From Prevotella sp. (GTDB lineage: Bacteria > Bacteroidota > Bacteroidia > Bacteroidales > Bacteroidaceae), in assembly GCA_015060485.1 (NCBI GenBank), contig SUYI01000006.1, positions 1-64,000 on the forward strand: a DNA stretch of 64,000 nucleotides, given 5' to 3'. A program made the position numbers and the translations under genes. A model generated the notes under the pieces. It saw nothing but the letters and a program-made list of their open reading frames with translations. It did not search any database and had not been told where the DNA came from. Shown piece after piece: positions 1-7,081 of this stretch. How positions within the stretch are numbered: the first letter of the stretch is position 1; each line of letters begins with the position of its first letter.

Positions 1-75
1 GGTGCCCGTAGTTCAGTTGGTTAGAGCGTCAGATTGTGGTTCTGAATGTCGACGGTTCGAGTCCGTCCGGGCACC
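1..75 (+). tRNA. tRNA-His(GTG)
   Basis: The cloverleaf folds with a GTGCCCG/CGGGCAC acceptor stem, and the extra 5' G opposite C73 is the identity element of tRNA-His. The anticodon loop contains GTG and the T loop is TTCGAGT. The 3' CCA is not fully encoded. The gene begins at the first base of the window. It differs strongly from the second tRNA-His in the array near 12 kb, so this one is probably the host copy and a likely integration target for the adjacent recombinase. Confidence 0.95.
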
Positions 76-92
76 CAAGCAAGAAAACAAAG

Positions 93-137
93 GAAATTTC
101 CGAGAATCCCAGTAAATAAAGGGGTTCTCGGAATTTC
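93..137 (+). terminator. hairpin after tRNA-His
   Basis: A long inverted repeat (GAAATT-CCGAGAA-CCC pairing with GGGG-TTCTCGG-AATTTC) sits 18 bases after the tRNA and leads into an A/T-rich tract. It is probably the tRNA transcript's terminator. The word TTCTCGGAA recurs near 1831 beyond the recombinase gene. Confidence 0.6.
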
Positions 138-187
138 AATTTAAAGAGGACGAGTTCCAACTTTTTGGTCTGAGACCAACTTTTAGG

Positions 188-284
188 GTCGAAAATCGAC
201 GCAAAATCGACGCAAAAATCGAAAATCGACGCAAAATCGACGCAAAATCGACGCAAAATCGACGCAAAAATCGACGCAAAAATT
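188..284. repeat. tandem 11-12 bp repeats (CGACGCAAAAT)
   Basis: Eight or so copies of a unit close to CGACGCAAAAT, with one or two extra A residues in some copies, run head to tail between the tRNA-His terminator and the recombinase start. The spacing is close to one helical turn. They could be arm-type binding sites for the recombinase or operator sites for its control. The role is inferred from position only. The ORFs that cross this block read the repeat as low-complexity protein and are not genes. Confidence 0.8.
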
Positions 285-343
285 TGCAAGATTCAATACC
301 AGATGGAAGCACCCATAATGTATAATTAAAAAAAATTGGCATT

Positions 344-1663
344 ATGGCAACGATTACAACTGAGTTTGGAAAGTTAAGTTCCAAAAAACAGAGAGCAGTT
401 TATCTGCTAGTGAGAGACAAGAAGACGGTAAAGCGCATCATTACCGGGGTTAAGGTTGATGAATCGGAAATATCACCGAAGACCAAGAAGATTAAAAACT
501 TCGAAAAGGCGCAGATTGTTGAAAAACTGAAGTCGGAACTGGCAGCAAAGCTGTCATCTATGGCTCCAGAGATCAACTACAGCGACAATATGGATGCTAC
601 AAAGATTGCATCCAAGATTGTCAAGAAGAAGAAAGAAGATACATTGGATTTCTTCAGTTTTGCTGAGTTGTGGATATCCAGGCGCGAGTCTAAGAGCATG
701 AGAAACTACGTCTGCATGCTTAACAAGTTTAAGGAGTTCTTGAAGCGTGATACTTTAGACTTCTCTGAGATTACCTACACCCTGCTGAAAGATTTTGAGA
801 ACTATCTGAGTGATTTCACACGTGCCAAATCGATGTATTTGGGCGAAATCCGCCATTTATATCGTGAGGCCATGCTGGAGTACAACACCGATGAAGAGAC
901 TGTCATCAAAAACGACCCATTTTTGAGATATAAGGCTCCAAAGCAGGTGTTGAAACTTGGTGTCAGAGCTTTAAAGTTGGAGGACATCCTGAAGATTTAC
1001 CATTACGATGCAGTTCCAGGCAGCAGAGTCCAAATGGCTCGTGATTGCTTCATCCTCTCATTCTGCCTGATGGGCATGAATTCTGTGGATATGTATCAGG
1101 CTACGAAGTTGGAGAAGGGAACTCTAAAATACAAACGAGCCAAGACTAAAGATCGCCGTGCTGATGAAGCCTATATCGAAGTGAAGATTCATCCATTCAT
1201 TAAACCACTGATGAAACGTTACGAAGGTTCTACTCATGTCTTCAGTTTTTACAAGAAATACGTTGTTCCGGAGAATTTCAACAACAATATCAATCGTGGT
1301 TTGAAAGATCTTGGCAGGGCTATCGGCCTTCCTAATCTCCAGTTCTACCAGGCTCGTCATACTTTTGCCACCCTATCGAGAAACATGATGAAATTCAGTA
1401 AAAGTGATGTCGATGAAGCTCTGAACCATGTCGGTAGCTATGGCATTGCTGATGTCTATATCACGAAGGACTTCAACATCATCAACGATAACAACTTTAA
1501 GCTGATTGAGGAGGTCTTTAAGGATGAAATTGCTGGCACTCCCAGTACTGTACTTGCCGCTGAATCAAACAAAGGCATCCAAACCGATGCCAATACAGAG
1601 GCTCCCTTGGCTAAGCGTCCCTATCATAGAAAAGCTAAAACTGCAGCCAATGCACAGATATAA
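344..1663 (+). CDS. tyrosine recombinase / integrase
   Basis: A 439-residue site-specific recombinase of the phage-integrase family in its Bacteroidota form: an N-terminal SAM-like core-binding domain (about residues 110-200) and a C-terminal catalytic domain. Catalytic box II reads YQARHTFAT, with the Y-x-x-R version of the usual H-x-x-R, and the nucleophile is probably the Tyr in ADVYITKDF near residue 375. The usual box I arginine is not apparent: the segment reads LMGMNSVDM. This resembles the group that includes CTnDOT IntDOT, where that arginine is replaced. The gene lies between tRNA-His and the iterons and may catalyse integration at the tRNA or resolve plasmid dimers. The C-terminal 30 residues are basic and low in complexity. 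Start chosen at the first ATG after the AT-rich leader. Confidence 0.9.
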   Translation: MATITTEFGKLSSKKQRAVYLLVRDKKTVKRIITGVKVDESEISPKTKKIKNFEKAQIVEKLKSELAAKLSSMAPEINYSDNMDATKIASKIVKKKKEDTLDFFSFAELWISRRESKSMRNYVCMLNKFKEFLKRDTLDFSEITYTLLKDFENYLSDFTRAKSMYLGEIRHLYREAMLEYNTDEETVIKNDPFLRYKAPKQVLKLGVRALKLEDILKIYHYDAVPGSRVQMARDCFILSFCLMGMNSVDMYQATKLEKGTLKYKRAKTKDRRADEAYIEVKIHPFIKPLMKRYEGSTHVFSFYKKYVVPENFNNNINRGLKDLGRAIGLPNLQFYQARHTFATLSRNMMKFSKSDVDEALNHVGSYGIADVYITKDFNIINDNNFKLIEEVFKDEIAGTPSTVLAAESNKGIQTDANTEAPLAKRPYHRKAKTAANAQI

Positions 1664-1708
1664 TCATTCAGGAATCCCCTGCAAAGCCCTATTTGTGGGG
1701 GATTTACT

Positions 1709-2005
1709 GGTTTTAACCTGTGGGTTATGCAGAGTTTTAAGTTGTGGGGATTTGGTTTTAACTTGTGGGTTATCCCTGCCGATTCTCGGTTTTAAAGTGC
1801 GGGATATTGAGTTTTAAGTTGTGGGATATGATTCTCGGAACTGCCTGAAACTTCGATAATTGCGCACTCCCTACAGAGCAAATAAACAGTCCATGCTAAA
1901 AAACAGAGCATTCAGACGCTGTTTTCATGCTTGGCCAAGAATTAATTAAGTGATTTGGGCTTCGCGCACGAATAGATAATCGCGCGGTTTTAAATTGTGG
2001 GTTAT
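1709..2005. repeat. iteron array, probable replication origin
   Basis: Six imperfect copies of a 20-bp word close to GGTTTTAACTTGTGGGTTAT start near 1709, 1732, 1754, 1788, 1809 and 1986. The spacing is mostly 21-23 bp, about two helical turns, so all would face the same side of the DNA. A partial copy lies near 1690. The initiator gene is immediately beyond. This is the classical layout of an iteron-controlled origin, where Rep monomers bind the repeats to open DNA and to limit copy number. The 1830-1985 part contains an A/T-rich stretch and GCGCG words and no coding sequence I can support. Confidence 0.8.
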
Positions 2006-2037
2006 TATCTAACGCGCCCATGAGGAAAGCATTAGAA

Positions 2038-2079
2038 AAAGGCTGCCCGACACGTCATTTCGTGCCAGGTAGCCCTTTC
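2038..2079. terminator. hairpin terminator between iterons and rep
   Basis: AAAGGCTGCC and GGTAGCCCTTT form the outer stem, with an inner CACG/CGTG stem, just downstream of the minus-strand rep gene. It can serve the rep transcript. Confidence 0.6.
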
Positions 2080-2080
2080 G

Positions 2081-2150
2081 CATGCAATCGGATGCCATCG
2101 CATGCAATCGCAGTTTCTCGCTTGCCATCGCATGCAGTTGGATGCCGTCG
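2081..2150. repeat. seven phased 10-bp repeats
   Basis: Seven consecutive decamers follow in exact 10-bp register: CATGCAATCG, GATGCCATCG, CATGCAATCG, CAGTTTCTCG, CTTGCCATCG, CATGCAGTTG and GATGCCGTCG. They lie between the hairpin and the stop codon of rep. One-turn phasing suggests a protein-binding or bending element, possibly a partition site or a second initiator-binding block. The function is inferred. Confidence 0.75.
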
Positions 2151-2153
2151 CAG

Positions 2154-3221
2154 CTATTTTTCCCACTCTTTGTAGAGCGAAGGCTGTTTTTCAGCTTCCT
2201 TCACCTCGCCTTTGATAGCCTGAATCACCCATCCAATGCCCATATACGAGCCATCCGCCTTGCGTCTTCTGCCTTGAATGTCGGCCAGCGTCCCGATGAA
2301 GTCTGGCAGTAATTTGGCCGCATTGTTGATGAGATCTTTGTGCGGCTGAATGCTTTTCAGCGGGAATCCCATCTGCTTCCTCATGTAGTCTATTGCCCTT
2401 GGAGCCATAAAGCCTACCGAAGTCAATGCAGTAAGTCTGGTCTGTTCCAGTTCCTGGTCCCGATACTTGTCTTGATAGACCGGATAGAACTTGAACCCTA
2501 CCGCCACGCTCTTGCCGTTGTTAGGATTGGCCCGGATTTTGTCGTAGGTGAACGTGTAGGGACAATTCTCGTCGAGCAACTTCTTAACAGGTCTCAATAT
2601 TCGGTCTTCTATATGGTCAACCCTGTCTTTGCCGTCTTTCTTGTACTTGTCTGGTGCAATTCCAAGCCAACTCTTCAAGTCGTCAATCGTCAGTTTAAAA
2701 GGTCTTTCCTGCCCACTCAGTACCATGTAGAACTGGAGCGAATAAGATGTTGGTAGTGCCAGAGCTTTGTTCAGTTCGAACCTTCGGAAGCCCTCGCTGA
2801 AGTCCGTCAACACTCGCCAAATCTTGTTATCCACCTCCACCGTGATTTCTCCTGTTCCGTACACATACGTCGCATTGTTGATGAATCCGCACACTGTGTA
2901 CCGCTCGTTGTCCTTGTACTCAAACGTCCTGCCACGCAGGTTGTAAAGTGCCTGTTCGATGTCTTTGTGCTTCATCTTCGTATTGAACAGTACTGCCGAG
3001 GCTGGCATTGTGATGGTCACATTCTTTAGCCCTAAGTCTAGCTTGCACATGTTATCGCGCAACTTTATGCCCTTCAGCTTGATCGAGGCTCTTTCAATGA
3101 TACGCAACACAACCCTTTGTTCCAGGATCGACATGTCTTTCTGCCTTGCCCAGCTGTAGATGAACGAGGCCACCACGTCCTTATTCGGAGTCTGTATGTT
3201 TATCAGTTCTCGCTTGCTCAT
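2154..3221 (-). CDS. plasmid replication initiator (Rep_3 superfamily)
   Basis: A 355-residue replication initiator. The N-terminal half follows the Rep_3 pattern of paired winged-helix domains: a start rich in isoleucine and asparagine, a repeat of basic helices, then an FELNKALALPTSYSLQFYM segment (about residues 150-172) typical of the family. It should bind the iterons just beyond its 3' end and recruit host helicase. It starts two bases after the stop of the upstream 102-residue gene, so translation is probably coupled to parA and that gene. Position beside iterons and parA supports the call strongly. The C-terminal 100 residues are less conserved and I cannot assign them. Confidence 0.9.
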   Translation of the reverse strand: MSKRELINIQTPNKDVVASFIYSWARQKDMSILEQRVVLRIIERASIKLKGIKLRDNMCKLDLGLKNVTITMPASAVLFNTKMKHKDIEQALYNLRGRTFEYKDNERYTVCGFINNATYVYGTGEITVEVDNKIWRVLTDFSEGFRRFELNKALALPTSYSLQFYMVLSGQERPFKLTIDDLKSWLGIAPDKYKKDGKDRVDHIEDRILRPVKKLLDENCPYTFTYDKIRANPNNGKSVAVGFKFYPVYQDKYRDQELEQTRLTALTSVGFMAPRAIDYMRKQMGFPLKSIQPHKDLINNAAKLLPDFIGTLADIQGRRRKADGSYMGIGWVIQAIKGEVKEAEKQPSLYKEWEK

Positions 3222-3223
3222 AC

Positions 3224-3532
3224 TTAGTCCTCCATGCCAAACACCTCACTGGCATTGCCCCGCTTAGCCTTTCTAACCTTGATTTCGCCATACTTCTGTT
3301 CATAGCTGCTGATGGCCATATTCAGTCCTACGGCAAAGATGTCCTTCAGGGCAATCCCCTCACGTTCGGCTATCGTCCTCACCTTTGCCATCTGCTCTAC
3401 CGAAACCAGTGTACACACATGTTCCATCGGCTTTTTGCGTTTCACCGTCTGAGGCCTATTCTCGTTCTTCTCCTCCTGCTCACCTGTCAGCCCACTAACA
3501 AGCTGGCTCATATCGAAATCTTTCTTGCTCAT
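3224..3532 (-). CDS. small basic protein between parA and rep (DUF3408-like / partition accessory)
   Basis: A 102-residue protein with a charged disordered first third (rich in E, N and K) and a compact helical second part containing VSVEQMAKVRTIAEREGI. This resembles the ribbon-helix-helix-like DUF3408 proteins that follow parA on Bacteroidota plasmids and conjugative elements. It lies 21 bp after parA and 2 bp before rep, so it belongs to the same operon. The likely role is as the DNA-binding partner of ParA in place of a classical ParB. No ParB nuclease motif is present. Family placement is by position and general look. Confidence 0.6.
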   Translation of the reverse strand: MSKKDFDMSQLVSGLTGEQEEKNENRPQTVKRKKPMEHVCTLVSVEQMAKVRTIAEREGIALKDIFAVGLNMAISSYEQKYGEIKVRKAKRGNASEVFGMED

Positions 3533-3553
3533 AATGCTCCAGTTTATTCGGTT

Positions 3554-4303
3554 CTACTTCAGTTTCTTCATCAGTTCCCGTGCAAACTCCAGATAGTCTG
3601 TCGCCCCATTGCTCTTTGGTGCATACGTCACAATGTCTTTCACCTCATAAGGAGCCTCGGCCAGACTCACATTCTTGCGAATCTTTGTTGTGAACACTTT
3701 ACTGCCCAACGACTCGCGCAGCTGACTTTCCACGCCACGTCCCAGTTTCGTATTCTCCCAACGTGTTATCAGGATGCCTGTCACATGAGCCTTCTCGTTC
3801 AGTTTCTTTTGCACCATGCCGATGAAGCGGTTCATCATAGCCAGTCCTTTGAACGGTAGAACCTCGGCCACCAATGGAATAACGATGTCTGTAGATGCCG
3901 TCAGTGCGTTCAATGTAAGCAAACCAAGTGACGGAGGACAATCTATCAATACGTATTCAAACTTTCCCTTTATTGGCTCTATCAGTTCAGATAATATACG
4001 TTCCCGTGCCATTGCCGATGCAAGTTCCAACTCTGCCATAGAGAGTTGAAGCGATGCTGGTACCAAGAAAAGATTCTCACTCAGTGAAGCTATTGGAAGC
4101 GACTCATTCCCCATCAGTGCCGAATACACCGTTGATTCTGGATCACCATTCAACATGCTGCTTGTCAGATTAGCCTGAGCATCCATGTCTATCATCAGTA
4201 CCCGATGTCCCTGTGATGACAATATACTTCCTACACTCGCAACCGTAGTTGTCTTACCTACGCCTCCCTTATGGTTGGCTACAGAAATGATCTTTGTTTC
4301 CAT
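3554..4303 (-). CDS. parA: ParA-type partition ATPase
   Basis: A 249-residue Walker-type ATPase of the ParA/Soj family. The deviant Walker A KGGVGKTTT is at residues 12-20 with the signature lysine near its start, Walker A' is LMIDMDAQ (about 36-43), and Walker B is VLIDCPPSLG (about 118-127). It segregates the replicon by dynamic binding to nucleoid DNA. There is no N-terminal helix-turn-helix extension, as in small type Ib or chromosomal-like ParA proteins. It is the first gene of the parA-102aa-rep operon and has a recognisable promoter upstream. Confidence 0.95.
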   Translation of the reverse strand: METKIISVANHKGGVGKTTTVASVGSILSSQGHRVLMIDMDAQANLTSSMLNGDPESTVYSALMGNESLPIASLSENLFLVPASLQLSMAELELASAMARERILSELIEPIKGKFEYVLIDCPPSLGLLTLNALTASTDIVIPLVAEVLPFKGLAMMNRFIGMVQKKLNEKAHVTGILITRWENTKLGRGVESQLRESLGSKVFTTKIRKNVSLAEAPYEVKDIVTYAPKSNGATDYLEFARELMKKLK

Positions 4304-4356
4304 ACCTATTTATATTATATATATTGTTTTATTGAACTATTCATTCAAATCAATGT

Positions 4357-4365
4357 GCAAAAGTA
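4357..4365 (-). promoter_or_regulatory. parA promoter (-7 element)
   Basis: On the minus strand the sequence reads TACTTTTGC, preceded 20 bases upstream by TTTG. This matches the Bacteroidota -7/-33 consensus and lies about 55 bases before the parA ATG. Confidence 0.65.
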
Positions 4366-4566
4366 TAAATATTATAGAATATTGGCAAATACTTCAATAA
4401 TAATTTAACCAAATATAACAATACTTCTATACGTGATTAAGTATTCTGCTATATTTTTATTGCAAATAGGAGTGCAAAAGTGAAGTAATAACATAGAAAT
4501 ACCCCATTGTGTATTTGGATATTTCCATATTGTTGTATGATTGTATTTGTGTATTAGAGTATTGCG
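4366..4566. other. AT-rich intergenic junction
   Basis: About 200 bases of strongly A/T-rich DNA with short direct repeats and a second TTTTGCAC word near 4473. I see no gene. This is where a right attachment site would be expected if the region is an integrated plasmid, but no match to the tRNA-His 3' end is visible. Confidence 0.5.
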
Positions 4567-5433
4567 CTAAACATTGCCCAGATACACATACTTGATGCCT
4601 TCTTCAATGGCTATTTGCTTGGCAGCTTTTAGCGTCTGGACGGGAGTCGGAGGAATGTCCTGCATCTTGTAGCGAGGGAAGAACCGGCTGAAATGAAGGG
4701 GATTGTCGGCGAGGCCGTTGCTGGCTATCCACTGGCACATCCGACGAATCATAGGCATGTCATCGTTGATGCCAGGAATAAGCAGGTTCGTCAGTTCTAT
4801 CCACACGCCAGCATCGCGCATGGCGAGGATGGTATCAAGCACTGGCTGCAGATGGCCTCCGCTGATCTTCACGTAGATGTCGTCGGAGAATGATTTCAAG
4901 TCTATATTGGCAGCATCGAGATACGGCAGCAGGTCACTGAGCGACTCCTGACAGACATAGCCCGCCGTGACGAGGATGTTCCATAGTCCTGCCTCGTGAG
5001 CCAACCGAGCCGTGTCCGTGATGTATTCAAGGTAGGTCAGCGGCTCCGTATAGGTGTAGGCAATACCTGGACAATGGTGTTCTATACAGAGTTCTACAAC
5101 GGCTTCAGGCGAGAGATCATAATGCCCGACCTCCGATGGCGCGACCTGCGAAATCTCATGGTTCTGACAGTTCAGGCAGCGGAAGTTGCAGCCCGTACAG
5201 GCGATGGAAAGGCACTTGGTGCCTGGGTGAAAGTGGTAGAGCGGCTTCTTCTCGATGGGGTCGATGGCCAGCGAACAAGGCCGTCCGTACACCTCACTTA
5301 CCAGCACACCGCCCTCATTGCTTCGGCTCCGACAGATGCCTGTCCTGCCCTCGCTGATGTGGCAATGGTGTGGGCAGAGCAGACACTCTACCCTGCCATC
5401 ATCCAACTTATGATAATACCTGCACTCCATCAT
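4567..5433 (-). CDS. amrS: AmmeMemoRadiSam system radical SAM enzyme
   Basis: A 288-residue radical SAM protein. The cluster motif CTGCNFRCLNC (near residue 80) binds the 4Fe-4S cluster. The N-terminus carries extra cysteines (CLLCPHHC ... GICRSR), as in pyruvate-formate-lyase-activating-like AmrS. The family always sits beside Memo-like and AMMECR1-like proteins, and the next gene (32 bp upstream) is exactly their fusion. The substrate of the AMMECR1/Memo/radical SAM system is not known. The start at 5433 is one of two adjacent ATGs; an in-frame TTG just before is less likely. Confidence 0.9.
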   Translation of the reverse strand: MMECRYYHKLDDGRVECLLCPHHCHISEGRTGICRSRSNEGGVLVSEVYGRPCSLAIDPIEKKPLYHFHPGTKCLSIACTGCNFRCLNCQNHEISQVAPSEVGHYDLSPEAVVELCIEHHCPGIAYTYTEPLTYLEYITDTARLAHEAGLWNILVTAGYVCQESLSDLLPYLDAANIDLKSFSDDIYVKISGGHLQPVLDTILAMRDAGVWIELTNLLIPGINDDMPMIRRMCQWIASNGLADNPLHFSRFFPRYKMQDIPPTPVQTLKAAKQIAIEEGIKYVYLGNV

Positions 5434-5434
5434 C

Positions 5435-5462
5435 AAATCCGTTAAATCCGTGCAATCCGTTG
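5435..5462. repeat. AATCCGT short direct repeats
   Basis: The word AATCCGT occurs three times at 9-10 bp spacing between the two AMMECR-system genes. Similar AATCCGTG strings are scattered between genes in many Bacteroidota. No function is evident. Confidence 0.6.
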
Positions 5463-5465
5463 TCG

Positions 5466-6965
5466 TTAAAACACAATGGCTTCATAAACGTATAGTTCTG
5501 TCTCTGCATCTTTCCAGCCATCCCATCCGATGCCCGCCTTATCCTGTGCACAATGCGAAACGAACTCTTCCTTCGTCCAGTTTACCTCATCGGCCACTTG
5601 TGGCAGATACGTCCCACTGCGATAGCCCTTACGGATATAGATACCGTGCCGATGCAGTTCAAACTCGTCCAGACTCTGAATGCGGCGCATGGGTGTGAGC
5701 ACCGAAATCTCAATATCAATGTCCGAGAGTTCATCAGCAGTGACAGGCATGAATCGCGGGTCTTCGAAAGCAGCCGCACGCGCCATCTCTGCCACAATCT
5801 CATGCAGGGGCACGTCCTCGCCAAAATGTCCGATGCAGCCACGAAGCCTTCCATGCTTATGCAGCGACACGAACGCCCCACACTTCTGACGTAGCGTAGC
5901 CGTCAGCGAAGGATGCTCCGCAATCGGCTTTCCATTCAGCGAGTCTTTGATGCTCGTCAGTACAATTTCTTTCAGCGTCCGCTTCTCATCCTCCGACAGC
6001 GAGAACACCTGCGATGCCTTGCGCACGACGGCAAACGCATGATAGCCTACCACCCGGCTGTGATCCGACTCCTCGGCATCCCCAGAGTTCTGATATATCA
6101 GGTGCTTCACCTCATACGTGCTGTCTATCATCATCAGCAGCGTTGCGATGGCCAGTTCTCCGCAGGCACTCGTAGCCAGACCAGGCACGCCACGCCGTGC
6201 ATTCTCTTCCAGCGCAGCGATAAACTGCTCCACGTCGCCACTTTCCACGGCTTTGCCCGTCCGTGCATCCACCTTGCAGGCATCCTCATACTTCGGATAG
6301 TGCGAGAAGTCGCTACTGACGATGAACAGATTCTCCTCCGTCAGATACGGCTTCAGCACCTCCGCTATCCGCTTCAACTTCTGGAAGTCGTTCGTGGAAA
6401 TGATAATCGGCACGATGAGCGGCACGGAATCCTCGCTCGTCTGAGTGGATTTACCATTCCCGAATCTCCTTTGCAAGAATGGCAGTTGCACCTCCAAGCA
6501 ATGCTCCCTGTCATGCGCTCTGGGTTCATATCGAAACACACTGTCAGCAGCCGTCAGAGCCAGAGCCGTCTCATGATCCACCTTCACCTGCCCCAACGGC
6601 GTGGCATAATAGTCAGCCTCCGTGTTCACCGAAGCCCCGTCGAGCCATTCGTGGTGACTCGGTCCCAACAGGAATATCCGCTTATACTGCTTATCCTTCG
6701 GCACAGCCATATACGCTGCTGCCGCCACATTGCCCGAAAAATAATAGCCCGCATGAGGCACTATCAGCGCAGCCACATTATTAAATATGGTCTCGCCGCG
6801 ATGCAGAGCCAGCAGACTATCCACCTCCTCGCTCAGTTCCTTGGCATCGCCCGTATAGAACCGGTTCGCCTGCGTCGCAGGTCTCACCACCGGCTCCTTT
6901 CTCGTCTGTCCGTTACACATATTCATCATCATGACAGTCGTTAATATTGTCAGTAATGTTTTCAT
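5466..6965 (-). CDS. Memo-like / AMMECR1 fusion protein (AmmeMemoRadiSam proteins B+A)
   Basis: About 499 residues from the ATG at 6965, with a hydrophobic N-terminal segment (MKTLLTILTTVMMMNMC) that looks like a signal peptide, possibly a lipoprotein signal ending at that Cys. The first half is a Memo domain related to extradiol dioxygenases: PHAGYYFSG, LGPSHHEW, the HCLEVQLPFLQ motif and SSDFSHY are visible. The second half is an AMMECR1 domain with LRGCIGHF. In many bacteria these are separate genes; the fusion with an adjacent AmrS is typical of Bacteroidota. The upstream in-frame start at 6983 is not preferred because the later ATG begins a better signal peptide. Confidence 0.9.
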   Translation of the reverse strand: MKTLLTILTTVMMMNMCNGQTRKEPVVRPATQANRFYTGDAKELSEEVDSLLALHRGETIFNNVAALIVPHAGYYFSGNVAAAAYMAVPKDKQYKRIFLLGPSHHEWLDGASVNTEADYYATPLGQVKVDHETALALTAADSVFRYEPRAHDREHCLEVQLPFLQRRFGNGKSTQTSEDSVPLIVPIIISTNDFQKLKRIAEVLKPYLTEENLFIVSSDFSHYPKYEDACKVDARTGKAVESGDVEQFIAALEENARRGVPGLATSACGELAIATLLMMIDSTYEVKHLIYQNSGDAEESDHSRVVGYHAFAVVRKASQVFSLSEDEKRTLKEIVLTSIKDSLNGKPIAEHPSLTATLRQKCGAFVSLHKHGRLRGCIGHFGEDVPLHEIVAEMARAAAFEDPRFMPVTADELSDIDIEISVLTPMRRIQSLDEFELHRHGIYIRKGYRSGTYLPQVADEVNWTKEEFVSHCAQDKAGIGWDGWKDAETELYVYEAIVF

Positions 6966-7081
6966 TAGCCCCACCATTAGCATTCATGCCGATCAGTCTT
7001 TATTACCTACTTGGATGGCCTGACTATACGGGCCGATGGCAGCAGGGGCTGCCTGAGTGTTTGCCCGAAAGCCCGTTTTCG

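Larger units (their letters stand above)
1..4566. mobile_element. plasmid-type replication/partition region next to tRNA-His
   Basis: In about 4.5 kb this stretch holds a tRNA-His, a tyrosine recombinase, iterons, a Rep_3-type initiator, a small basic protein and ParA. This is the gene set of an iteron plasmid. The recombinase starts about 270 bp after the tRNA, a common arrangement when an element integrates at a tRNA 3' end. I did not find a second copy of the tRNA 3' end in the 4304-4566 gap, so the right boundary is only where chromosome-like genes begin. The alternative is that this is the origin of a chromid such as the second chromosome of some Prevotella species, with the tRNA being native. 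The gene content is clear; the integrated or chromid status is inference. Confidence 0.6.

Noticed and set aside
188..284. Tandem repeats considered as a CRISPR array
   Set aside because: The units are 11-12 bp with no unique spacers, and no cas gene is present in the window.
29..384. Two minus-strand ORFs over the tandem repeats near tRNA-His
   Set aside because: They consist mostly of the translated repeat (RRFCVDFASI) and overlap the tRNA.
4304..4566. Right attachment site of an integrated plasmid
   Set aside because: No direct copy of the tRNA-His 3' end was seen in this gap.
5913..6944. 343-residue plus-strand ORF opposite the Memo/AMMECR1 gene
   Set aside because: It is an antisense shadow rich in H, R and Q; the minus-strand frame carries all the conserved motifs.
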